From: CAZJBS01 sp964544475
GTDB lineage: Bacteria; CLD3; SB21
Direction of reading: 5' to 3'
Assembly (NCBI GenBank): GCA_964544475.1
Contig: CAZJBS010000052.1
Location: 1-13,261 of the forward strand
DNA: 13,261 bases
Shown here: piece by piece, positions 1 through 7,793 of the stretch
Position numbering within the stretch: position 1 is the first letter of the stretch
Layout: each line of letters opens with the position of its first letter
Notes under the pieces: generated by a model
Told to the model about the DNA's origin: nothing
The model's database searches: none
What the model saw: the letters and a program-made list of their open reading frames with translations, nothing else
Made by a program: the position numbers and the translations under genes

Positions 1-3000
1 GAACGCGGGAGGTAGGCTGGCCAAAGCCCAACGCCGTGAACATGTCCTCGCCTTCGGCGATGCTGTACGTCAGGTTGCTATAGCCGTGGTTGTAAATCAT
101 AAAGGTCGTGCTGTCCTCCTCGCCCGCCCCGATAACGCCGCCGTTGATCAGCGTGTCGCTGACGGCAATGATGGGCGGTGCGACCGTCTGACCGCTCAGG
201 AAGGCTGTGGCCAATCCACTGACGGCATCGCTGGTCACCGTAACCGTATCCCAGTACGTACCTGTATCCGTTGAATGGAAGACGATCGGTACATCGCGAT
301 ACTGGGCGTAGAGGACGTCAAACGACGTGCTGCCGAGGACTGTGAAGGCACTCAGATTGACCTCAATATCCGTCACGTGCAGTGTGCCGCTGCCTGTGTT
401 AACCACGCGGACATTCAACGTGTCGCTGACACCGACAAACTCGGTGCCGAAATCCAGCGTGTCGGGTTGCAGATCAATATCCGGTATGCCGGCCGTTTCC
501 ACATGAATGGGAACACGGACGGTTGGGTTGGCCGGATCGTTGTTGTTGATCAGCAAGGCGGCGTCGTGCGCCCCGGCCAGCAGAGCGGTGGTCGACACTT
601 TAAATCCAAGTTGCGCACTGTCGCCGGACGCCACGGTGCCTGTTCCGCCCGATTCGACCGTCAGCCAGCGGTCCAGTGCGGTGACCAACTGTGTGTAGTA
701 CAGGCTTGTCAAGGCATTCTGGGTGATCGTAGCGGGCGGTGGAAATACCGACTGGGCAAGGCCGCCAGTGATGGTGCCAAACGAGATGGGAATTGGCACG
801 GGCGCGCTGGCATCCCAGAAATAATTGAGGCCGCCATTCCAATCGACACCCACGGCATAGTATTTCCCGGCGTGCAGCGTGATGTTGACAGGGCCGGACG
901 AATAGAACCGCGTGCCAGTACCTGAACTCGCCAGTGTGGATTCAAATATCTTCGTAAACGTGCCCGTCTGCGTGGTGTTTTCATACACGACAAACCGCAA
1001 TTCACGTGAAGTGGAGATGTTCAGGTAGGATTTGATCTCCAGAAGTTGTACGGTTGTCGTCACGCCAACCACGCCGCCGCGCATCAGGTTGCTGGTCGTC
1101 GTGAGGTTGTTTTCGGTGTTGCCGATGTCATCGCTGTTCTGGCCCGCAAATCCGCCTTCCACCGCGGTCGTGTAATTCAACGGCCCGTCTCCGGTGTTGT
1201 AAACAGTCGTCGTTGCCATCACGCTGTCGCCGATGGGCAGGACATAGGCGAACGAGTCCGGGCTCACGGAGATCGAAGGTACCGATACGGCTTCCGCCAC
1301 AAGGGCCACAATCTTGGTGCCGCTGAAAGCATTGCTCAAGACCGTGACCGTATCGTAGTACATTCCGCTGACGGCCGCTTCAAATACGACCGGTACATCC
1401 TGGTGCCCGCCGACCGGAATATCAAAACTCGTGGCGCCCAGCACTTCATAGTATGCCGTCGCCGTGGTTATGTTAGTGACGTGAATAAGATCGGTTCCCG
1501 TGTTGTTGATTCGGAAACTCAACGTATCCGGATAATTCAGGAACACCTGGCCGTAGTTCAATGCCACCGGATCGACACCGATGTCGGGTACGCCGGTGAC
1601 GGTCATCTTGAAAATCGGATGAGGATACGGTCCGAGCAATGGCACATTATTGTCGATCATGGCGCGGGCATGATACGTTCCTCCCACCAGTCCCGCCGCA
1701 TTGATGTTGGCCTTGATCGGCAATGAGTCACCCGGGACAACGATGTCCACGGTCGGCGTATGATCGAGCCACTGCACACCGCGGCTGAATTGAATCGCGA
1801 GATTGTCGTGCATATAGGCGGCGTTGTAGACGACCTGCAGCCCCATCGTGCCGTCGGCATTCTCGATACCGATGGTCGCGCTATTGACTGTCTGCAGCAT
1901 CGTCAGATACTGGCACACGATCTTTCCCGAAGGATACATGATCACCTGATACGTGTACCGCCCGAGAGTCGTCGTGCCGTAGTGGGGCACGCTGTCATAC
2001 TGGACGATGAACCGGTTATTGACCGCGTCATGATAGGTGTACACCGCGCCACCCAGCAACGGATCAAGATCCATATCATCCCAGAACGGATAGATGGACT
2101 TATTCGGCTGGGCGACGGCCGGGATGGCCGCGTTGGTGAGTGTGGTTGCTGTCGACGTCATGTCCAGACTCAAAAATCCATTGGTCACGATGCGGAGACT
2201 GTCCGTCGGGCTCCCGTAAAACGGGAACGTGAACGGAAGGGCCCGCCGGACATAGCCATCGTCGTCATTGGCCGAGCCGGTCGAACCGACCCAACCTGTG
2301 ACCAGCGTTCCGATCGTACTGATGTCAAACCAGTTGAAAATCGGGCCGCCCGGCTCATCCGAGTCGATCCATCGGTATCCAAAAGGATCCGGGCCGCCCT
2401 GGCCGTCCGTCACGTCGCCATAAACCGGTTCCATGGCGCCTTTCGGGTAATCCGGCGTGAATTTCTGCTCCTGAGTGAAAGCCGGTCTGAACGCTGCCGT
2501 CGGGTTGACTTCCTCATCCTCAATGCCGGAAATCACGAGGGTGTCCTGACCCGTATTGTGGATGTAATAATACGCGCTGTCCAGACCGTTGGTGACGGTT
2601 GAGAAAAACAACGTATCCGGCGTCACTACGATATCGGCGGCCGGACCGATATACGCCGTCGCCTCGTCGCTCAAGGCGCTCACGTATCCGGTGGAGAGTT
2701 TCATGGCCACATGGTAGGTATAGAAGTCCCCATCCGGCGGCGTATCGATATGTTGTGTAGTCGGGGAGCCCTGGCTGACGCTGTCGACCAGAGTTCCATT
2801 GCGGTAGATGTACACATACTGCTGGTCGTGAATCGGTGTGCCGTCCATCATCTCCGCGGGATTGGTCCATGTGATCGTCCCGCTCACCGGTCCTCCGGCT
2901 ACGGCTATATTGGTCGGTCTTTTTGGAACGGGATGGCCGCCGGCATACCACAAAGCTGACGACGCGGCCGAGCTTAGGCTGTCATTCGGAACCGTACGTA

Positions 3001-4711
3001 CATAGAGTTCATACGAGTATTGGGTATACGTGGTCAGACCGGTCCCCGTGAAAGCCTGCGTACCTTTGGGTACCGTGCCCTTTAATATGCCCTCGAGATA
3101 GACATCGACGACAAACGTGTCGATGGGATCACCGTTCAGCAGAGTGGTCGGATCGGTCCATTCAAGGGACATGGACGTCGGCGTGAGGTAGTCCGAATAG
3201 GCGGTGATGTTCCCAACCGGGTTCGGATCCGACGGATCGCCGACCAGAATGGGAGAAATGAACGTGTTGAGCCGATTGCCCGCTTCCCGACGGTCGGTCC
3301 ACACCGGGTACAACCTTCCGGTATGAAAAGCGATACTGATGTAATCGCCGGCATAATTGGAAGAGAAGCCGGTTCCGCTTCCGTCGCCGCTCCAGGAGAC
3401 ATCGCTGACACGGAAGTCCTCCCACGTCGCCCCGCCGTCACGGGATACCGCGACGTAAGTGTTCGCCTGGTCGTTGCCTGAAAAATCACGTGAATCGTAG
3501 AATATGACGGCCAATGAACCGCTCACAGGATCACTGGCTATCCACGGGAACCATTGATCTTTCGCATTGCCCATGGCATCCTGGTTGACGCGAATCGGGG
3601 TTCCCCAGGTCGATCCCAAATCGGTGGACTTGATCAAATAGACGTCCGGATCGCCCCCGTTGACGCCCGGCACGCCCTCATTGGCCCACACAATGTAGAT
3701 ATGGCCATTCTTGTCCACGGTCATGCTTGGGAAACTGTTGACGCGCATATCTTTGCCGCCGCCAAGGCCATTCACGCCGGTCGCAGCCCGGATGCCGCTG
3801 ATATTGGTGATGATGCGTGTCGCCGGAAGGAAGGTGGCGCCTCCGTCCGTGGATTTGGCAAAGCCGATGGCTGTTTCCGGATTGCCAGCCGACGGCGAGG
3901 CGTCATAGACGGCCCATGCGCAATACACGTCGCCATTCGGCCCGGTTTGGATGTTGACGCCCTGATCGAGATAACTGGCCGTGCCGGCGCTGATATTCAG
4001 AACCGAGGACCAGTTGACGCCCCCGTTTGTGGATCGATAGAAAACAACTTTCTGGTTATTGGAGCCGCCAAAGTCCGTGAAAGCGGCGTACAGGTACCCC
4101 GAATACGGACTGGTGGGACTATTGTCAATCCACAGATGGTTCTTGTCGGCGAGGGAACCCGGATTGGGAGCAACCTGGTAGTGGGTCCATGTCAGGCCGT
4201 TGTCCGTGGACCGGGCCATTCCGTTGCCGCTGTTGGCGGCAATGTAGCCGATATACATATGGCCGTTTAGTCCAATGCACGCGGCCGGATCACCGCTGTT
4301 GGTACCGCCGGCCCCTTGTTCACTTCCCGTCCACGTCAAACCGCCATCAGTGGAAATATAGCGGCTCGCACCATAGATCGTCGAGACCGGGTAGTTGGAG
4401 GAATTGTTGGAATTGAGAAGCAGGTTGAAGTTGCCGGGATGAACAAACACGGAATTTTCCGACTGTGTAATATTAGTGGCTGTCGCAATCGCTATGTCAG
4501 GTGAATCCTGCGGCGGCAAATTCCGCAGTTTCACGATACTCGAATATTTCGTAGAGCGATGCTCAATCGGTGTGGTCTTTGCTTGGGTATCTACCTGAAG
4601 AATGGTTTGTCCATTCTGGTGCCAGGCATTCTCCACTTGAGACCATGCCAGGGGCGTGATGATCCACACCCATCCGACGATGGCCGACAAAATTGTCGTG
4701 AAGAGTTTCAT
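1..4711 (-). CDS. Large secreted multidomain protein with Asp-box (BNR) propeller, Fn3 and ASH/choice-of-anchor-D-like modules (C-terminus outside window)
   Basis: Reading the minus strand from the ATG at 4711 gives one open frame with no stop down to base 1, at least 1,570 codons. Residues 1-24 look like a signal peptide: Lys2, a hydrophobic stretch, then AWS before Gln25. Six Asp-box motifs of the S-x-D-x-G-x-T-W type lie near residues 120, 169, 227, 286, 361 and 423, which indicates a sialidase-like beta-propeller. Two Fn3 domains follow (about 498-590 and 596-687). A NIDO-like beta domain covers about 815-975, with FPFYG, a conserved NGF and a PFWDD motif. ASH/choice-of-anchor-D-like repeats begin near 1042, 1410 and 1511. 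A jelly-roll-like region sits at about 1205-1345. I see no FRIP motif or arginine triad, so sialidase activity is not supported; a surface or adhesive role is inference. The start is backed by a strong Shine-Dalgarno. The C-terminal sorting signal, if any, is beyond base 1. Confidence 0.9.
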   Translation of the reverse strand, partial: MKLFTTILSAIVGWVWIITPLAWSQVENAWHQNGQTILQVDTQAKTTPIEHRSTKYSSIVKLRNLPPQDSPDIAIATATNITQSENSVFVHPGNFNLLLNSNNSSNYPVSTIYGASRYISTDGGLTWTGSEQGAGGTNSGDPAACIGLNGHMYIGYIAANSGNGMARSTDNGLTWTHYQVAPNPGSLADKNHLWIDNSPTSPYSGYLYAAFTDFGGSNNQKVVFYRSTNGGVNWSSVLNISAGTASYLDQGVNIQTGPNGDVYCAWAVYDASPSAGNPETAIGFAKSTDGGATFLPATRIITNISGIRAATGVNGLGGGKDMRVNSFPSMTVDKNGHIYIVWANEGVPGVNGGDPDVYLIKSTDLGSTWGTPIRVNQDAMGNAKDQWFPWIASDPVSGSLAVIFYDSRDFSGNDQANTYVAVSRDGGATWEDFRVSDVSWSGDGSGTGFSSNYAGDYISIAFHTGRLYPVWTDRREAGNRLNTFISPILVGDPSDPNPVGNITAYSDYLTPTSMSLEWTDPTTLLNGDPIDTFVVDVYLEGILKGTVPKGTQAFTGTGLTTYTQYSYELYVRTVPNDSLSSAASSALWYAGGHPVPKRPTNIAVAGGPVSGTITWTNPAEMMDGTPIHDQQYVYIYRNGTLVDSVSQGSPTTQHIDTPPDGDFYTYHVAMKLSTGYVSALSDEATAYIGPAADIVVTPDTLFFSTVTNGLDSAYYYIHNTGQDTLVISGIEDEEVNPTAAFRPAFTQEQKFTPDYPKGAMEPVYGDVTDGQGGPDPFGYRWIDSDEPGGPIFNWFDISTIGTLVTGWVGSTGSANDDDGYVRRALPFTFPFYGSPTDSLRIVTNGFLSLDMTSTATTLTNAAIPAVAQPNKSIYPFWDDMDLDPLLGGAVYTYHDAVNNRFIVQYDSVPHYGTTTLGRYTYQVIMYPSGKIVCQYLTMLQTVNSATIGIENADGTMGLQVVYNAAYMHDNLAIQFSRGVQWLDHTPTVDIVVPGDSLPIKANINAAGLVGGTYHARAMIDNNVPLLGPYPHPIFKMTVTGVPDIGVDPVALNYGQVFLNYPDTLSFRINNTGTDLIHVTNITTATAYYEVLGATSFDIPVGGHQDVPVVFEAAVSGMYYDTVTVLSNAFSGTKIVALVAEAVSVPSISVSPDSFAYVLPIGDSVMATTTVYNTGDGPLNYTTAVEGGFAGQNSDDIGNTENNLTTTSNLMRGGVVGVTTTVQLLEIKSYLNISTSRELRFVVYENTTQTGTFTKIFESTLASSGTGTRFYSSGPVNITLHAGKYYAVGVDWNGGLNYFWDASAPVPIPISFGTITGGLAQSVFPPPATITQNALTSLYYTQLVTALDRWLTVESGGTGTVASGDSAQLGFKVSTTALLAGAHDAALLINNNDPANPTVRVPIHVETAGIPDIDLQPDTLDFGTEFVGVSDTLNVRVVNTGSGTLHVTDIEVNLSAFTVLGSTSFDVLYAQYRDVPIVFHSTDTGTYWDTVTVTSDAVSGLATAFLSGQTVAPPIIAVSDTLINGGVIGAGEEDSTTFMIYNHGYSNLTYSIAEGEDMFTALGFGQPTSRV

Positions 4712-4716
4712 GGGAA

Positions 4717-4723
4717 CCTCCTC
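4717..4723 (-). promoter_or_regulatory. Ribosome binding site of the large secreted protein
   Basis: On the minus strand GAGGAGG stands five bases before the ATG at 4711. It is a near-perfect Shine-Dalgarno and fixes the start directly ahead of the signal peptide. The promoter is not visible and probably lies in or beyond the adjacent N run. Confidence 0.8.
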
Positions 4724-4746
4724 GAAGTAATGTGATTTTGAGACGA

Positions 4747-4846
4747 NNNNNNNNNNNNNNNNNNNNNNNNNNNNNNNNNNNNNNNNNNNNNNNNNNNNNN
4801 NNNNNNNNNNNNNNNNNNNNNNNNNNNNNNNNNNNNNNNNNNNNNN
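4747..4846. other. Assembly gap (100 N)
   Basis: A run of exactly 100 N, the usual placeholder for a gap of unknown size. It separates the cyclase stop codon from the leader of the secreted protein. Whether the two are adjacent or co-transcribed cannot be judged, and a gene could be hidden here. Confidence 0.95.
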
Positions 4847-4850
4847 TCAG

Positions 4851-6584
4851 TCAACGGACGCCGCGCAACTCGGCGATTTGTTTTCGGGCATACGGCACGC
4901 CGGGATTGCCAGGATACGTCTGAAGAAAATTCTGCAGCACATGTACGGCGGCATCGACGCCGCGGGATTCTTTCGTGGCATACGCCAGGTCGCGAATAAT
5001 CGGAAAATAGTCCGGTGAAAGTTGCAGGCATCTTTCATAGGTCGTGATCGCCGCGGCATAGTCGTGTTTCAGATAATGCAAATACAGCGCGTAATAGTAA
5101 TGCGCCTCGCGATCGTCCGGATACAATTCGGACAACAGCCCGTAATTCCTGCCGCATTCCTCCGGTTGGTTGTCCACCCAGCCCATGTTGCCGCGGAAAA
5201 TCAATGCTTCCTTGCTGAGCCCGTCAAAGCGACCGCGGAACTGGTGCAGCCGTTCCATGAATAACGGCGGAATTTTGTCATCCTGTTTGTTGAAAGAGTA
5301 GGAACATGCCACCAGCGAATAGGCCAGGGCGAAATTGGAATCCAGCGCGATCGCGCGCGTGAATTCGGCCGTGGCCGAATCCAGTTCGCCGTACTCGTGC
5401 AGTTCGAATCCCCGGATGAAGTGGTCGTACGCTTCCAGCGAGCGGGTGGTCAGATCCCCGATGCCCAGATACCGTCGCGGCATCGTGTCGCGGACATCGA
5501 AGGTCTCGACGATCTTGTGTTGGAACTTGGCGCTCAACGAATCGATCAAAGGCCCCAGGATGCTCTCCTCCATGTCATTCTTTACCACAAATGTGGCAAG
5601 CAGCTTCTCGTCGTTCAGGTCGTTGAGGTCAGCTGAGAGGATAAACGTTTGGCCGACTTTCTTGATATTGCCGGTGATCATCAGCCGGCCGTCCGCTTCC
5701 CGCGCGATTTTCTCCGCAAGGTCCAGCGGGATGTCCTGATCGCGGATGTTCAATTCCCGGACGATCCGGGACAGCCGCAGGGGGGACGCCAACTGGATGT
5801 AGGGGAATTCATAAAACTTTTGAATCATCGCGTCGTTGATGATTTTGCCCAATTGAACGCGGCGCAGGTTCTCATCGCCGGTCAAATCGCTGAAACCAAC
5901 GATGGCGAGGATGGGGCGGGCGGACGCGGTGGCCGGCGACGGACTGGTGAGGAACATCCTGGCGGCTGCCAGAATCAGGATCACGATCACAACGGTCCAC
6001 GCGGCCGTGCGTATCGAAATCCGCGATCGCCGTGAGAAGGGCTTTTCGCCGGCTTCGTGCGCGCGGGCCGGATCCCACAACACTTCATACACATGGATCG
6101 GACGGCTGATGTTCTTGAGTTCTCTGACGCCCAGGTCCTTGAATTGGTACGTGAGTTTGCCGAGGGCGATGGAGTAGATATCGTGCGAAATATAAATCGC
6201 GCCGGGGCCGGCGATGGATTGAATCCGGCTGGCGATATTGACGCCGTCGCCGAACACATCGCGGTCGCGGTAGATCACGTCACCGACATGAATTCCGATT
6301 CGGACTTCGATTCGCCGTTCCGCCTCGACGGACACGTTGCGACCGGCCAGTTTCTTTTGGATGTCCACGGCGCAGTTGACCGCGCTGAATACGCTGTCAA
6401 AATCGGCCAGAAATGCGTCACCGATGGTTTTGATGGTGTGTCCGTGGTGCGCCTCGATCAAGGAACCGATGATCGCGTTGTGTTCCGTCAGCATATCGAG
6501 CGCACGCGCCTCGTTTTCCTGGACCTTCCGGCTGTATCCGACCATGTCGGTGAACATGATCACCGATAATTTTCGGCTTTCCAT
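4851..6584 (-). CDS. Membrane-anchored class III adenylate cyclase with TolB-N/FlgO-like and TPR domains
   Basis: A 577-residue protein predicted to make cAMP from ATP. The N-terminal cyclase domain (about 5-170) holds all the expected residues: metal Asp13 in FTDMVGYS and Asp56 in KTIGDAF, substrate-selecting Lys52 and Asp109 (the Lys/Asp pair points to ATP rather than GTP), and Asn116 and Arg120 in NIASR for the transition state. One membrane segment spans about 194-214, so the cyclase end should be cytoplasmic. Residues about 223-360 resemble the TolB-N/FlgO-type domain often found after this module (for example ILAIVGFSDLTGD). TPR-like helices follow at about 382-415 and 491-560. The frame is open to an ATG at 6626, but I chose 6584 because it has a proper Shine-Dalgarno and puts the conserved KLSVIMFTD start at the N-terminus. 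It ends four bases before an assembly gap. The TPR and TolB-N parts probably bind partners or ligands; which ones cannot be read. Confidence 0.93.
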   Translation of the reverse strand: MESRKLSVIMFTDMVGYSRKVQENEARALDMLTEHNAIIGSLIEAHHGHTIKTIGDAFLADFDSVFSAVNCAVDIQKKLAGRNVSVEAERRIEVRIGIHVGDVIYRDRDVFGDGVNIASRIQSIAGPGAIYISHDIYSIALGKLTYQFKDLGVRELKNISRPIHVYEVLWDPARAHEAGEKPFSRRSRISIRTAAWTVVIVILILAAARMFLTSPSPATASARPILAIVGFSDLTGDENLRRVQLGKIINDAMIQKFYEFPYIQLASPLRLSRIVRELNIRDQDIPLDLAEKIAREADGRLMITGNIKKVGQTFILSADLNDLNDEKLLATFVVKNDMEESILGPLIDSLSAKFQHKIVETFDVRDTMPRRYLGIGDLTTRSLEAYDHFIRGFELHEYGELDSATAEFTRAIALDSNFALAYSLVACSYSFNKQDDKIPPLFMERLHQFRGRFDGLSKEALIFRGNMGWVDNQPEECGRNYGLLSELYPDDREAHYYYALYLHYLKHDYAAAITTYERCLQLSPDYFPIIRDLAYATKESRGVDAAVHVLQNFLQTYPGNPGVPYARKQIAELRGVR

Positions 6585-6590
6585 GAATAA

Positions 6591-6596
6591 TCTCCT
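6591..6596 (-). promoter_or_regulatory. Ribosome binding site deciding the cyclase start
   Basis: AGGAGA on the minus strand lies six bases before the ATG at 6584. The upstream in-frame ATG at 6626 would add 14 residues and would place this motif inside the coding region, so 6584 is the better start. Confidence 0.75.
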
Positions 6597-6690
6597 GAAC
6601 AAGAAAAAGATTTGCGGCCAGGCCACAGGTGTGTCACTTCCGATTTGTCGGCCGGCTCCGGCGCCGCTTCCAGAATCCCACTAACATAAT

Positions 6691-6719
6691 AATATAGGGT
6701 GCACGCCAGAGATTGGCAA
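6691..6719 (-). promoter_or_regulatory. Predicted sigma70-like promoter of the cyclase gene
   Basis: The minus strand carries TTGCCA (6719-6714) and TATATT (6696-6691), separated by 17 bases. Each hexamer is one base off the sigma70 consensus with ideal spacing. It would give a leader of about 100 bases before the ATG at 6584. If the host is a true Bacteroidetes, whose main sigma factor prefers other motifs, the match would mean less. Confidence 0.45.
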
Positions 6720-6846
6720 GCGTCGAAACTTTCCAAACGGTGCGGCGACTAATGCAAGACACTGAGGTATGTTGTTGTAAAATAGCTCTTTGAAATTGGC
6801 CAACGGCATGTTAGATTGCCGCCATACGACCAACCTTTTTCACGTC

Positions 6847-7299
6847 ATGGTACTCATCAGTTCTGCCTTTTCGGACAGCGGACCTATTCCAAAAAAATAC
6901 ACGTGCGATGGCGAAGACATTTCTCCGCCGCTGTCGTGGGAAGCTGTCCCCGGCGACGCCAAAAGTCTCGCGCTGATTTGTGACGATCCCGATGCTCCTG
7001 CGGGAACGTGGGTGCACTGGGTTCTGTTTAATCTTCCGCCCGAGACGACTTTCCTGCCGGAGTCATTTCCGGCCGATCCCGAATTGCCGACCGGAGCGCG
7101 GCAGGGGATGACGGATTTCCGGCGCGTCGGCTATGGCGGACCGTGTCCCCCCGGCGGGACGCACCGGTATTTTTTCAAGCTCTATGCCCTCGACGCGATG
7201 CTGGGGCTCGAAGCCGGCGCGACCAAATGGCAGGTTGTCAAGGCGATGCAGGGTCACATCCTCGCCGAGACGCAACTGATGGGCAAGTACAAGCGGTGA
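6847..7299 (+). CDS. YbhB/YbcL family protein (phosphatidylethanolamine-binding protein-like)
   Basis: A protein of 150 residues from the chosen start, the usual size for bacterial PEBP/RKIP-like proteins. Family marks are clear: YTCDGEDISPPLSW near residues 18-31, DDPDAP at 46-51, GTWVHWVLFNLP at 53-64, and a GGPCPPGGTHRY segment that forms the far side of the anion-binding pocket. The biochemical role of bacterial members is poorly defined; kinase or protease modulation is inferred from eukaryotic relatives. The frame is also open from TTG at 6790 and ATG at 6808. I prefer ATG 6847 because family members start directly with this M-x-L-x-S-x-A-F pattern. No start has a good Shine-Dalgarno. 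No signal peptide is seen, so it is likely cytoplasmic. It is transcribed divergently from the cyclase and lies 52 bases before the GAF gene. Confidence 0.9.
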   Translation: MVLISSAFSDSGPIPKKYTCDGEDISPPLSWEAVPGDAKSLALICDDPDAPAGTWVHWVLFNLPPETTFLPESFPADPELPTGARQGMTDFRRVGYGGPCPPGGTHRYFFKLYALDAMLGLEAGATKWQVVKAMQGHILAETQLMGKYKR

Positions 7300-7351
7300 C
7301 GACCGTTTATTGATCCGGCCCCGTTTTTTTCAAATGGTTAAATGGAGCGTT

Positions 7352-7693
7352 ATGGCGGTTGTTCCCCAGACCGACCTGCACGTCCTGCAGGAAGAAAATA
7401 TCCGATTGCGCCGTGCTGTTGAGGAACTCTCAATCCTCAACGATCTGGCTCGCGTGATCGGCGGGACGATGAATTCCCAGGAGATCATGCAGACGATCAT
7501 CCATCGCTCCCTGCGCGCCGTGCTTGCCGAGCAGGGCGTCATCACGCTGGTGGATCAGAGCAGCAAACAAACGATGAAAACCCTGGTGCGCAGCGCGGTC
7601 AACTCGTCGGACCATCTCAAATGTCACCTGACCGAGAGCATGCTCGGCTGGATGCACCTGAACAAAAAACCGCTGATGGTCAACGATCCGCCG
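7352..7693 (+). CDS. GAF-domain signalling protein, N-terminal part (3' end lost in gap)
   Basis: The first 114 residues of a sensor protein. Residues about 10-33 form a short amphipathic, coiled-coil-like helix (EENIRLRRAVEELSILNDLA), and a GAF domain begins around residue 39 and is still running at the gap. In related genomes this N-terminal pattern leads into a SpoIIE-type phosphatase, a histidine kinase or a sigma54 activator; which applies here cannot be told. The ATG at 7352 follows GGAG with a four-base spacer; an in-frame ATG at 7334 is the alternative. The frame is not the one used by the kinase after the gap, and the gap size is arbitrary, so the two should not be joined. The protein probably binds a small ligand in the cytoplasm (inference from the GAF family). 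Confidence 0.75.
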
Positions 7694-7793
7694 NNNNNNN
7701 NNNNNNNNNNNNNNNNNNNNNNNNNNNNNNNNNNNNNNNNNNNNNNNNNNNNNNNNNNNNNNNNNNNNNNNNNNNNNNNNNNNNNNNNNNNNN
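7694..7793. other. Assembly gap (100 N)
   Basis: Exactly 100 N. It swallows the end of the GAF protein and the start and most of the catalytic domain of the Ser/Thr kinase. A kinase domain alone needs roughly 750 bases, so the true missing length must be far more than 100 bases. Confidence 0.95.

Noticed and set aside
3400..4400. Catalytic sialidase (GH33)
   Set aside because: Asp-boxes are present, but I found no FRIP motif or clear arginine triad, so only the propeller fold is claimed.
275..4504. Several long plus-strand open frames opposite the secreted protein
   Set aside because: They are antisense to one continuous minus-strand frame with recognisable domains, have no family features and no supporting ribosome binding sites.
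6778..6783. TAAAAT as a -10 box for the PEBP gene
   Set aside because: The matching -35 position (around 6755-6760) shows nothing close to TTGACA, so a promoter is not supported.
7324..7330. T-run after the PEBP gene as an intrinsic terminator
   Set aside because: No stable GC-rich hairpin directly precedes it. The nearest dyad (CGGT/ACCG at 7294-7305) overlaps the stop codon, has only four base pairs and lies too far upstream.
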